Source of the DNA: Bacillus sp. sid0103
Lineage (GTDB): Bacteria; Bacillota; Bacilli; Bacillales_B; DSM-18226
DNA: 64,000 bases
Direction of reading: 5' to 3'
Assembly (NCBI RefSeq): GCF_019219025.1
Contig: NZ_JAHUWN010000014.1
Coordinates: 62,001 to 126,000, forward strand
Shown here: positions 26,716 through 35,301 of the stretch, one piece after another
Position numbering within the stretch: position 1 is the first letter of the stretch
Layout: each line of letters begins with the position of its first letter
The notes under the pieces: model-generated
Databases searched by the model: none
Seen by the model: only the letters and a program-made list of their open reading frames with translations
Told to the model about the DNA's origin: nothing
Position numbers and translations under genes: made by a program

Positions 26716-27282
26716 TCATACTTTAGGCTTTCGCACAAAGGCGTAAAAGGAGACTAGGAGTCCTCCCGCAAACCCGCAGAGTAAGTCATACATTGTATCT
26801 TTATTTCCGCCTCTTTGCATGGTGTGAGTAAACGTTTGATCCCCCACAAACTCATAGATCTCCCAAAGTGCACTTGCTAGGACTGAGAGTGAAAGAACAA
26901 AAAGAAATAAAATCCATCTTGAAGCATCATTCCGCACATCTTTCGGGATGAATAATTTAAATAAAGTTATACCAACAATACCTACATACATACCCTTAAA
27001 AAAATGAATGGTAGAGTCCCACCATTTATAATGAAGGTAAAAACTCACGATCGATCCTAAAAATAATGTACAGAAAATTAACATATAATAACCGATTATT
27101 ATTGGGAGGTTAAAAGGATTCTTTTTCTTAAATATTAGTAGGAGGGGCAATCCACTCACAAGAATGCCGCCAAGGGCTACTTGCCATCTTGAGGAATCCC
27201 CTTTTATAAGGTAATAAACAAATAAGGCAGACATTAATAGAATAAAAACAACACCTAAAAGAATAATTACTTTCCGTTTCAA
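26716..27282 (-). CDS. Membrane protein, DUF2238-like, copy 1 of a tandem pair
   Basis: About 188 residues. The TTG at 27282 is preferred because GGGGTGA lies five bases upstream (GTG at 27291 and TTG at 27303 are alternatives). Six predicted helices contain KWWDSTIHFFKGMYVGIVGI, SALWEIYEFVGDQTF and QRGGNKDTMYDLLCGFAGG, collinear with the next gene. The pair probably arose by duplication. No function is known. It is transcribed away from the GntR regulator gene. Confidence 0.78.
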   Translation of the reverse strand: MKRKVIILLGVVFILLMSALFVYYLIKGDSSRWQVALGGILVSGLPLLLIFKKKNPFNLPIIIGYYMLIFCTLFLGSIVSFYLHYKWWDSTIHFFKGMYVGIVGITLFKLFIPKDVRNDASRWILFLFVLSLSVLASALWEIYEFVGDQTFTHTMQRGGNKDTMYDLLCGFAGGLLVSFYAFVRKPKV

Positions 27283-27473
27283 ATACTTCACCCCATTAAA
27301 CAAGCTTCCTTACAATTATGTCCCATAAATACAAATGAAATCAAGGAATGTTAAACTGAGTGGAAATGAAATATTTGTTCTCGCATAGATACATCCAAAA
27401 GAGTATATTTGATAAGTAACCATATACAGTAAAGCAGGGACAGGCCAAGATTAAGAAAATGGTGGAGGAAGTT

Positions 27474-28091
27474 ATGCAAAAGGCACAAATACCAACATAC
27501 GAGCGGATTGCGATAGATTTAGCAAATAGAATATACGATGGGAAATTTAAGGTAGGCGAAAAAATTCATGGCAGATCTACGTTAGCAAGTGAATATAAGG
27601 TTTCACCTGAAACGGTCAGAAGAGCCATAAAGATTTTAGAAGATGTCGAGATTGTCCAATCCACTAAAGGTAGTGGAATTATCATTTCATCTCGTGAGAA
27701 TGCTTACAAATATATTCAACGGTTTTCAAATCTCGCTAGTATTAAAGATCTTGAGAAGCAAATGAATTCACTGATTTCAGAAAGAGACAAGCTTGATGAA
27801 CAACTCTTTGATACGCTTAGAAAAATTATGGACTACTCAGGGAAACTTCGTCACACGAACCCATTGGCACCAATCGAGGTAGAAGTATTTTCGGACTGTA
27901 ATCATATTGGAAAAACTATTTCAGAAGTGAAGTTTTGGCAAAATACCGGAGGAACGGTTATTGGGATGAAGCGGAAGGGGGAATTAATTATTTCACCGGG
28001 GCCTTATGCAGTAATTCTTGAAGGGGATGTCCTCCTTATTATTGGTGCTGACGAAACTTATGACAGGGTTCTTCACTTTATGCAAGAGTGA
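27474..28091 (+). CDS. busR: GntR/RCK_C regulator, BusR-like c-di-AMP-responsive repressor
   Basis: A 205-residue protein with three parts: a GntR winged helix (1-75; PTYERIAIDLANRIYDGKF.., TLASEYKVSPETVRRAIKIL), a coiled coil (about 85-120) and a C-terminal RCK_C domain (about 125-205; LAPIEVEVFSDCNHIGKTIS.., GDVLLIIGADETYDRVLHF). This is the architecture of BusR, which binds c-di-AMP and represses an osmolyte transporter. A BusR target type, a permease/binding-protein fusion transporter, lies convergently next door. The ATG at 27474 has GGAGG upstream. Function is inferred from architecture plus context. Confidence 0.8.
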   Translation: MQKAQIPTYERIAIDLANRIYDGKFKVGEKIHGRSTLASEYKVSPETVRRAIKILEDVEIVQSTKGSGIIISSRENAYKYIQRFSNLASIKDLEKQMNSLISERDKLDEQLFDTLRKIMDYSGKLRHTNPLAPIEVEVFSDCNHIGKTISEVKFWQNTGGTVIGMKRKGELIISPGPYAVILEGDVLLIIGADETYDRVLHFMQE

Positions 28092-28108
28092 GAACCATTG
28101 GGGGAAAA

Positions 28109-28142
28109 GGAAAAAGCCGGTCATTTGAGACCGGCTTTTTCC
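28109..28142. terminator. Bidirectional terminator between busR and opuFB
   Basis: A perfect 14-bp stem (GGAAAAAGCCGGTC and complement) with a six-base loop. Confidence 0.9.
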
Positions 28143-28152
28143 TTTTTCACTA

Positions 28153-29709
28153 TTAATCCAATAAACCTTCTGCTTCTAAAAATTCCTTTGCTACCTTTGC
28201 AGGTGACTCTTTGAGGCTGTCGACCTTATAGTTGAGCTTTCGCATTTTTTCATCGGTTAACTTACCAGACAAGGTATTAATAACCTTTTTAAGCTCTGGA
28301 TGTTCCTTTAACGTTTCCTCTTTTATCATCGGAACCGCATAGTATGGAGGGAAGAAGTGTTTATCATCCTTTAATACCTTCAAATGAAATGCTTCGAGTA
28401 ATCCATCCGTAGAGTAGGCATCGATGACATCGCTCTTATGATTGTCTAATGCAGTATAGCGCAACCCACCGTCAATGGCTTTAACGTTTTTAAAATTCAT
28501 ATTATACGTTTTTGAAAGTCCAATTAATCCATCTTCCCGATTAGGAAATTCGATGGTCGGACCCATGGTTAACTCATTGCTCACCTTAGCTAAATCAGAA
28601 ATCGTCTTCAAACCATATTCTTTTGCGGTGTCTTCTCGAACCGCTAAGGCATAGGTGTTATTAAATCCAATCGGTTTTAACAATTCAAAACCATATTTTT
28701 GTTTGAATTCCTTCTTGACAATATCGTAAACAGCATCAGGATCACTTTGTGGCTTCTTCTTTAAGATATTAACTAATCCTGTCCCCGTATATTCAACATA
28801 CATATCAATGTCCCCATTTTTAAGGGCATTGAAGGCAACCTGACTACCACCAAGATTTAGTTTTCTTTCTACTTGAATATCAGTCTTATTTTCTACTAAA
28901 TCAGCAAGCATATTCCCTAAAATCATTTGTTCACTGAAATTTTTTGAACCAATCACAATTTTTTCTTCTGCGTTGACCTTTGAATATACAGTAAATGCCC
29001 CAGCAACGACTAATACAATACAAGCAAAACTAATCATTATTTTTTTAGTCGTTTTACCAGTCTTTTTTGCTGATGTTTGTTTGCTTGTATAAGAGAGTGA
29101 GGATTCAAGTTTCCCCACAATAAAATCAATGACAAGTGCAAGAATACAGGCAGGAATAGCGCCGGCCAAAATCATATAATTGTCGACCGTTTGCACACCT
29201 GAGAAAACTAGATACCCTAGTCCACCAGCACCGATAAAAGCGGCAATCGTCATTAGTCCAACAGCGGTAACCGCTGAAATTCTGATACCCGCCATAATCA
29301 TCGGGAAGGCTAGTGGTAACTGAACCTTTCTCATTGTTTGACTCTTGGTCAGACCGATACCTTTGGCGGCTTCCAGAATCTCCCCATCAATATTCGTCAA
29401 GCCTGTGTAAGTGTTCTTAACAATTGGAAGAAGCGAATAAAGTACAACCATGATAATGGCTGGGGTACTACCAATACCAACAAAGGGGATAAGAAAGCCG
29501 AGTAACGCCAAACTCGGTACCGCTTGAATTACATTCGTCGTGCCGATAATTGGTTTCGCGAGCTTTGGTTTTCTTGAAATTAATATACCGAGCGGGATTC
29601 CGATAATAATCGCAACTAGTACTGAAATCACACTTAAATATAGATGTTGGCCAAGTAAATTAATGATTTGCTCATAGTTTGTGCGTAAATAATTCAAAAA
29701 TCCACTCAT
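28153..29709 (-). CDS. opuFB: Osmolyte ABC transporter permease fused to substrate-binding protein
   Basis: A 518-residue fusion. Residues 1-210 are a permease of the glycine betaine/choline type with EAAKGIGLTKSQTMRKVQLP as the ATPase contact. A further helix near 225-245 leads to an external binding domain (about 250-518; EKIVIGSKNFSEQMILGNML.., NTYALAVREDTAKEYG.., TDGLLEAFHLKVL). This layout is that of OpuF in Bacillus and BusAB in lactic acid bacteria, which import compatible solutes. The start overlaps the ATPase stop by one base (TAATG), so translation is coupled. Confidence 0.88.
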   Translation of the reverse strand: MSGFLNYLRTNYEQIINLLGQHLYLSVISVLVAIIIGIPLGILISRKPKLAKPIIGTTNVIQAVPSLALLGFLIPFVGIGSTPAIIMVVLYSLLPIVKNTYTGLTNIDGEILEAAKGIGLTKSQTMRKVQLPLAFPMIMAGIRISAVTAVGLMTIAAFIGAGGLGYLVFSGVQTVDNYMILAGAIPACILALVIDFIVGKLESSLSYTSKQTSAKKTGKTTKKIMISFACIVLVVAGAFTVYSKVNAEEKIVIGSKNFSEQMILGNMLADLVENKTDIQVERKLNLGGSQVAFNALKNGDIDMYVEYTGTGLVNILKKKPQSDPDAVYDIVKKEFKQKYGFELLKPIGFNNTYALAVREDTAKEYGLKTISDLAKVSNELTMGPTIEFPNREDGLIGLSKTYNMNFKNVKAIDGGLRYTALDNHKSDVIDAYSTDGLLEAFHLKVLKDDKHFFPPYYAVPMIKEETLKEHPELKKVINTLSGKLTDEKMRKLNYKVDSLKESPAKVAKEFLEAEGLLD

Positions 29710-30833
29710 TAAAAGGCCACCTCCAAATCGATTAATTGACTGCTTAATGCAGATAGAATACTACTTCTTGTAATCAGACCAATTAGTTGGTTATGATCAT
29801 TCACAACTGGCACATACCCGATTTTATGTTCATTCATTGTCGCTAAAATTGAAATTAAATTTGCATCTTGTGAAACGGAAAGAATATTTTGCTCCATAAT
29901 CATTTCAATCGAGGTGGTACGATTTAACAACTGGATGCTTTTCAGTGTCACTAAACCTTTTAGGATATTTTGTTTGTCAGTAACCATGAGGCTGTCTACC
30001 TTATGGTCCTTCATAACCTCAATGGCCTGAAGAACAGTACGCTTGGAAGTAATTTTGACCGGGTTAGGAATCATAATATCTTCGGCCATTAATAATTCAG
30101 GATTATTCCAAACCCTTCTTTTACCTATAAACCCTTCGACAAAGTCATTGGCAGGATTTTTAAGAATGTTTTCAGGTGTATCATATTGGAGAATATCCCC
30201 ATCTTTTAAAATACAAATCTTATCAGCTATTTTAATAGCTTCGTCCATATCATGGGTAACAAAGATAATCGTTTTGTTAAGTTCCTTTTGCATTTGGAAA
30301 AGTTCATCTTGCAGGGAACTTCGAGTTACAGGATCTAAGGCACTAAAGGGCTCATCCATTAAGATAATCTCGGAGTTGGTTGAAAAGGCTCGTGCTACAC
30401 CAATTCTTTGCTGTTGACCGCCACTTAATTCTTTTGGATATCGATGCAAGAATTCCTTGGGATCTAACCCGACCAACTCGAGCAGCTCTCCTGTTTTATT
30501 AGCAATGGAACCTGGATCTTCCCCTTTAAGTTTTGGGATCAACTCCAAATTTTCCTTAATGGTCATATGTGGAAATAAGCCTGTATTTTGGATGACATAG
30601 CCAATATTTCTACGCAATTCAATCGGATTCATAGTCGAAATTTCTGTCCCATTGACAAAAATCTGACCTGAGGTTGGCTGTATTAATTTATTGATCATTT
30701 TCAGAAGGGTAGTTTTCCCACAGCCGCTGGGTCCTATAAAAACAACCAACTGACCAGACTCAATCTCTAATGAAAAAGGCTTTATAATCGTTTTTGATCG
30801 ATATTTTTTAACAATGTTTTTAAACTCTATCAA
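29709..30833 (-). CDS. opuFA: Osmolyte ABC transporter ATP-binding protein with CBS pair
   Basis: A 374-residue ATPase. Walker A GPSGCGKTT, Q-loop YVIQNTG, signature LSGGQQQRIGVARA and Walker B IILMDEPFSALDP are present. Two CBS modules follow (about 250-374; EDIMIPNPVKITSKRTVLQA.., MIMEQNILSVSQDANLISIL), as in OpuA-type ATPases where they sense ionic strength or nucleotides. The TTG start has AAAGGAGG eight bases upstream. It is the first gene of the opuF operon, behind a dyad that may bind the BusR-like regulator. Confidence 0.88.
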   Translation of the reverse strand: MIEFKNIVKKYRSKTIIKPFSLEIESGQLVVFIGPSGCGKTTLLKMINKLIQPTSGQIFVNGTEISTMNPIELRRNIGYVIQNTGLFPHMTIKENLELIPKLKGEDPGSIANKTGELLELVGLDPKEFLHRYPKELSGGQQQRIGVARAFSTNSEIILMDEPFSALDPVTRSSLQDELFQMQKELNKTIIFVTHDMDEAIKIADKICILKDGDILQYDTPENILKNPANDFVEGFIGKRRVWNNPELLMAEDIMIPNPVKITSKRTVLQAIEVMKDHKVDSLMVTDKQNILKGLVTLKSIQLLNRTTSIEMIMEQNILSVSQDANLISILATMNEHKIGYVPVVNDHNQLIGLITRSSILSALSSQLIDLEVAF

Positions 30834-30874
30834 TTTTATTCCTCCTTTTTAATAGAAATGTTCGGTATTAATGC

Positions 30875-30903
30875 AACAACTCAATGTTAACATAAAAGTT
30901 GTT
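30875..30903 (-). promoter_or_regulatory. Dyad over the opuF promoter, candidate BusR operator
   Basis: AACAACT and AGTTGTT flank a perfect ATGTTAACAT palindrome (30884-30893). On the minus strand TTGATT and TATGTT, 18 bases apart, form a possible promoter whose -10 box lies inside the dyad. Confidence 0.45.
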
Positions 30904-31014
30904 ACTTTGTCTAATCAAGACCGATTTTACGGTTGGTTGAAATTTGTAAAAGTTATAAGTAAACGTGTTAAACTGAAGTTAGAAAAAATTATGATACCAA
31001 GAGGAGAATTTATT

Positions 31015-31698
31015 ATGAGCTTTGTTCGAGACAAATTCAGTGCGAAGTTTTTCCTTTTCCTCGTGTTTGCCTTTTTGTTAATTAATGTGCCCATTCTAGG
31101 AAACTATGTAAAAGTCATTAATACCCTTTTTCATGAATCGGGTCATGCATTGATTGCTCTTTTGGGAGGAAATGTTGAAAGAATATCATTATTCATGAAT
31201 TCCGAAGGGGCAACATATAGTCATCAGTCAACTCGGATTGGCAGTTTCTTAACTAGTTTAGGAGGATACACCTTTGCCTCATTTATGGCGTTTCTGTCAT
31301 TTTTATTAATTGGTAAGAAAAAGCAGATTGTTCTGATTGATCTATTGTTAGGTTTTATTGGCTTGAATCTTATCTTTTGGGTAAGGAATCCATATGGTAT
31401 GTTTTGGCTTTGTTCATTTGCCGTTGTCTTTCTTTTTCTACTCATTAAAGGGAGTCAAATCTTTAGAGATAACTTATTGCTTTTGATTGCCTCGATATTA
31501 TTGGTCGATTCTGTCCAAAGTGCTTATGAAATCTTGTATATCAGCCTATTTCAACCTCAATCAGCAGGGGATGCTGCTAATCTTGCGCACATCACAGGGA
31601 TTATTCCGGCACCAATATGGGGGATATTCTTCTTTGTTCAAGCACTATGGTTCTGCTATTACGGCTTAAAAAGAGGGTATTATAAGCTTGAAAAGTAA
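31015..31698 (+). CDS. M50-type membrane metallopeptidase-like protein
   Basis: A 227-residue membrane protein with HESGH (in TLFHESGHALIALLGG), the zinc-binding motif of site-2 protease-like M50 peptidases, at the end of an N-terminal helix. At least five more helices follow. The second aspartate motif of true M50 proteases is not obvious, so activity is uncertain. The ATG at 31015 has GAGGAG upstream; a 48-codon extension has none. It is divergent from the opuF operon. Confidence 0.75.
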   Translation: MSFVRDKFSAKFFLFLVFAFLLINVPILGNYVKVINTLFHESGHALIALLGGNVERISLFMNSEGATYSHQSTRIGSFLTSLGGYTFASFMAFLSFLLIGKKKQIVLIDLLLGFIGLNLIFWVRNPYGMFWLCSFAVVFLFLLIKGSQIFRDNLLLLIASILLVDSVQSAYEILYISLFQPQSAGDAANLAHITGIIPAPIWGIFFFVQALWFCYYGLKRGYYKLEK

Positions 31699-31714
31699 AG
31701 AAGTGAAATAATAA

Positions 31715-31734
31715 AGCTCGCCGGCTAGCGAGCT
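31715..31734. terminator. Short hairpin after the M50-like gene
   Basis: AGCTCGC-N6-GCGAGCT; no clear T-run follows, so termination may be weak. Confidence 0.45.
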
Positions 31735-31777
31735 AATGTGTTCGTATTCTTAATAGTATGGATAAGTATCTGTATAA

Positions 31778-31903
31778 TTATTTCTGTAAATCCTTTTTCG
31801 TGATTTCACTACGAATACTGGTCTCTTTAGAAAACTCAGCATCTTGTTTCTTATTATTAGGATATTTATTTTTCCGTTCTCTGTTATCATTTCTGTTTGT
31901 CAT
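31778..31903 (-). CDS. Small hydrophilic protein, 41 residues
   Basis: An ATG with AGGAGG seven bases upstream encodes MTNRNDNRERKNKYPNNKKQ.. and ends EITKKDLQK. The product is very rich in Asn, Lys, Arg and Glu with no hydrophobic core, like many small spore-associated or stress proteins of Bacillus. I did not recognise a family. The excellent ribosome site is the main support. Confidence 0.55.
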   Translation of the reverse strand: MTNRNDNRERKNKYPNNKKQDAEFSKETSIRSEITKKDLQK

Positions 31904-32035
31904 CAGAAGGCCTCCTTTTAAGTTAACTCGGTGATTATTTTGCGCAAGAGAGGATATTTTTACTCACTTGTTATACAATGTTAATTAATTCATGCATAAG
32001 ATAATAAAGTGAGCACCTAATACAGAAGGGGACAT

Positions 32036-32527
32036 ATGGAGATGAATACGTTAGATGCGATTAAAACGCGCAGAAACATAAAAAAATTTAAACCTACGGA
32101 AATTGACCATCATGCAATTCTTACATGGTTAGAGGCTGCCTCAATGGCACCCAATCACCGTATGACGGAACCATGGGAAATTTATTTTATCGGAACAGAA
32201 ACAAGAGCAAAGCTTAACCATAAAACAAATTTTGGAAACGCACCAATTGTATTAATGATTTTATCAAAGCAAGGTGCAACATCTGTAGAAACAGAGGAAA
32301 ACGCAATGGCAACTGCGTGTTTTATCCAAAATTTCAATTTAGCAGCATGGGCAGAAGGGGTTGGAACTTTTTGGTCATCCATTGGCATTACCTCAAAAAA
32401 CAGGGAGATTCTTCGTGTCCCGGATGGCTATGAAATCATTGGTGTTCTGGGAGTAGGCTATCCTGAAGTGATCCCTGAGCCAAAACCTCGGACCCCGATT
32501 CAGAATAAAATCAGTAATTTACCTTAA
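32036..32527 (+). CDS. Nitroreductase family protein, short form
   Basis: A 163-residue FMN-dependent oxidoreductase-like protein. It has the family start DAIKTRRNIKKFKPTEI, the FMN-contact AAS-MAPNHRMTEPWEIYFIG, and the C-terminal GVLGVGYPEVIPEPKPRTP. Family members reduce nitro groups, quinones or flavins. ATG 32036 follows AGAAGGGG; ATG 32042 is an alternative. It is convergent with the nitronate monooxygenase gene, sharing a terminator, and both act on nitro compounds, which may be coincidence. Confidence 0.85.
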   Translation: MEMNTLDAIKTRRNIKKFKPTEIDHHAILTWLEAASMAPNHRMTEPWEIYFIGTETRAKLNHKTNFGNAPIVLMILSKQGATSVETEENAMATACFIQNFNLAAWAEGVGTFWSSIGITSKNREILRVPDGYEIIGVLGVGYPEVIPEPKPRTPIQNKISNLP

Positions 32528-32539
32528 CAGGAATAAGAA

Positions 32540-32562
32540 GAGCCAACCGATACGGTTGGCTC
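32540..32562. terminator. Bidirectional terminator
   Basis: GAGCCAACCG-ATA-CGGTTGGCTC, a perfect 10-bp stem between convergent genes. Confidence 0.8.
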
Positions 32563-32568
32563 ATTTAA

Positions 32569-33546
32569 TTAGGCTAGGGTAGCCTCATTGTATTCTAATG
32601 TAAGATTGTCGATGATTTGTTGAACAGGGAGAATCTCTTGAATTTCACCCACTCGTGCACCTGCAAAAACAAGACCATTTTCCACATCACCCTCTAATGA
32701 AACCAATAGAGAATCCATTGTACAAAATCGGTAGGAACAATTCTTTAAACAATCAAGGCATTTAGCAATTTTCAACTTGTCTTGTCCACTGATTAATTTT
32801 GTAAAATGATTATTAATCGCCCTGCCATGAAGGCCTACGGTGGTTTTAACTAAGACTAAATCCTCTTCCCTTGCATCAACATACTTTTGCTTAAATGATA
32901 ATGGTGCATCACATTCCTGGCTAGCAACAAAGCGTGTCCCCATTTGAACACCTGAGGCGCCAATTGCAAGTGCCCTTGCAATATCTCCACCTGTCATGAT
33001 TCCTCCTGCCGCAATAACGGGGATGGAAACCGCTTCAACAACTTCTGGAAGAATATCAAACATAGGGCGATCAGTACCAAGATGTCCTCCAGCTTCAAAG
33101 CCTTCAACAACAACAGCTGCAGCACCGAGTCTTTCGGAAATTCGCGCTAATTTGGCTGACGAGACAATCGAAATAACCGGTATACCGGCTTGTTTTCCCC
33201 ATGCATACATATCTCTTGAAATACCAGCTCCAGAGATAATAAAGTCCACTTTCTCTTCGAGGGCAGCTTTCATTTTTTCAGCAAAGTCATTCATCGCAAA
33301 TAGAACATTTACCCCAATGTATCCGGCTTCTTTAATTCGGCTTTTCGCTTTTCGAATATGTGATCTCATTTCGTCGGTTGAGATTCCTGTTCCAGAAATA
33401 ATTCCAATCCCGCCAGCATTTGCGACTGCTGACGCTAATTTACTAAGAGAAATACCTACACCCATTCCGCCTTGCATAATGGGGACCTTAGGCATCATAT
33501 GACCTATTTTCAGTTGAGGAAAATTCAATTTATTACCCCGTTTCAT
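32569..33546 (-). CDS. Nitronate monooxygenase family flavoprotein
   Basis: A 325-residue FMN-binding TIM-barrel protein of the nitronate monooxygenase/FabK family. It has PIMQGGMGVGISLSKLASAV at the start, VVEGFEAGGHLG, IPVIAAGGIMTGGDIARAL and GASGVQMGTRFVAS. These enzymes oxidise alkyl nitronates. The C-terminal part carries a cysteine group CLDCLKNCSYRFC, usual in one clostridial/Bacillus subgroup and of unclear role. The ATG at 33546 lacks a strong ribosome site; starts at internal ATGs would remove the active N-terminus. Confidence 0.85.
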   Translation of the reverse strand: MKRGNKLNFPQLKIGHMMPKVPIMQGGMGVGISLSKLASAVANAGGIGIISGTGISTDEMRSHIRKAKSRIKEAGYIGVNVLFAMNDFAEKMKAALEEKVDFIISGAGISRDMYAWGKQAGIPVISIVSSAKLARISERLGAAAVVVEGFEAGGHLGTDRPMFDILPEVVEAVSIPVIAAGGIMTGGDIARALAIGASGVQMGTRFVASQECDAPLSFKQKYVDAREEDLVLVKTTVGLHGRAINNHFTKLISGQDKLKIAKCLDCLKNCSYRFCTMDSLLVSLEGDVENGLVFAGARVGEIQEILPVQQIIDNLTLEYNEATLA

Positions 33547-33743
33547 TATTTGTAGTTGAAACTCTCATGTATCATACAACATCCATTTCGATATGTCTGT
33601 GATTACTATCACCAGGTCATAATTGCAGCTTGTAACATTTACTAGTATGTTAAAATAAACAAATATGATAAGAACTTATTGTATAAAAAATTTGTTGAAA
33701 CCAAACGATACGATATGAAGTGAAAAATGGATGGTGGTATAAT

Positions 33744-34991
33744 ATGTATATTTTTACGGATATTGACTTGGATGGACTAGGATGCGGGCTGATTGCGAAA
33801 CTGGCCTTTGGAGATGATGCTCATGTATTTTACTGCTCTTATCGGAATTTAAATCAACGAGTAGAAGCGGTAATTAAAAATCCTGAAAATAAAAATGTGG
33901 AAATCTATATTACCGATTTGGCGGTAAATGAGCAGGTCGAGAAGAAACTCGAGGAAAGGTTTCAACGAGGAAAACATGTTCAAATGATCGATCACCATGT
34001 GACAGCATTGCATTTTAATGAATACAAATGGGGAAGCGTCATTCCTGAATATGATACGGGTAAGAAGACTTGTGCAACATCCTTATTTTATGATTACCTA
34101 ATTAGGCATAGAAAAATGGAGAGAAATAAAGCCCTTGAGGAATTTATTGAATTAGTACGCCAATACGATACCTGGGAATGGGATGAAAACGATAATATAG
34201 CAGCGAAAAGGTTAAATGATTTATTCTACATACGGAATAGAGAGCAGTTTGAAGAAGAAATGCTGAAAAGGTTAACGGAAAATACGGATTCGTTTAGGCT
34301 ATCTGAAACTGAAAATATGCTTCTTGATATTGAGGAGCAAAAGATCAACCGTTATATTCATTCAAAGAGCAGACAGATTGTCCAATCCTTTATTGATGAT
34401 TATTGTGTGGGGATTGTTCATGCCGAGCAATATTTATCGGAATTGGGGAATGCTTTAAATAATTTATACCCACATATGGATATGATTATCATACTGAATA
34501 TGAGCGGAAAGAAAATGGGTTTCCGGACAATTCACGATGAAATAAATGTCGCTAAATTTGCAAAAAGATACGGTGGAGGAGGACATCCAAAAGCATCAGG
34601 ATCTGAATTAACAAGTGAAGCATTTAAGCAATTTGTTGTAAATGTGTTTGAACTTCTTCCACTTAAACCAGATGCTGATCGGAATGAATTTAACGTAAAA
34701 AATCCTAATTCTCTTACCGCCTTTCAAAATCAAAAGGGCGATATTTCCTACATTATCCCTAAGAGTGAAAGTGAGTATCGTATCATTCATAATCAGAGGA
34801 AACTGGATCAATCCTATACTACATTTACGGATGCTGAGCTTTATCTTAAAAGAAATTATTCTTCTTGGCTTCAGTATGACCAAGATTTCCTTTATCAGTT
34901 ATCTGCCACATTTAAGTTATCGATAGACAAGATAAAGGAAAACTATAATGAGATTATTCGTAATCACTTAATCGATATAGATAAGGAATAA
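33744..34991 (+). CDS. nrnB: DHH-family oligoribonuclease NrnB
   Basis: A 415-residue cytosolic phosphoesterase. It has the DHH-superfamily metal motifs FTDIDLDGLGCG, YITDLAVN and MIDHHVTAL, and the DHHA1 substrate motif YGGGGHPKASG. NrnB degrades short RNA and is one of the Bacillus nano-RNases. The ATG at 33744 starts at the conserved MYIFTDIDLDG; an eight-codon extension from GTG 33720 is less likely, though the ribosome site GGTGG is modest. The C-terminal 90 residues are a species-variable extension. It is monocistronic. Confidence 0.85.
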   Translation: MYIFTDIDLDGLGCGLIAKLAFGDDAHVFYCSYRNLNQRVEAVIKNPENKNVEIYITDLAVNEQVEKKLEERFQRGKHVQMIDHHVTALHFNEYKWGSVIPEYDTGKKTCATSLFYDYLIRHRKMERNKALEEFIELVRQYDTWEWDENDNIAAKRLNDLFYIRNREQFEEEMLKRLTENTDSFRLSETENMLLDIEEQKINRYIHSKSRQIVQSFIDDYCVGIVHAEQYLSELGNALNNLYPHMDMIIILNMSGKKMGFRTIHDEINVAKFAKRYGGGGHPKASGSELTSEAFKQFVVNVFELLPLKPDADRNEFNVKNPNSLTAFQNQKGDISYIIPKSESEYRIIHNQRKLDQSYTTFTDAELYLKRNYSSWLQYDQDFLYQLSATFKLSIDKIKENYNEIIRNHLIDIDKE

Positions 34992-35024
34992 AAGAGAGTT
35001 TGGGGAGTACCCCAAGCTCTTTTT
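34991..35024 (+). terminator. nrnB terminator
   Basis: AAAGAG-GTTTGGGG and CCCCAAGCTCTTTTT pair around AGTA; the stem overlaps the stop codon region. Confidence 0.8.
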
Positions 35025-35301
35025 ATGTCAAAAACCGATGATACAAGCAGGTTAAGGATTCGTTAAGGAGTGAATGGTAAAATAATCGTAGGTATTTGTA
35101 AGTGTTATTTCGGTATCGTAATTACCATGAAATAGAAAGTAATTCTGCTATCATATTGTTGTAATATTAATAATGTATAATGGTTCCGAAAGCTAAATTA
35201 AAACAATTTTCACAGGTTTTTAGTCTGGAAATATTTTCTAACCGACAAATAATAAAATATAGTAAAATACCTTTTTGAACAATTAATAATGGGGTGATAG
35301 G

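Noticed and set aside
32996..33502. 168-codon plus-strand frame opposite the nitronate monooxygenase gene
   Set aside because: The minus-strand frame has full family motifs; the plus-strand product has none and lacks a ribosome site.
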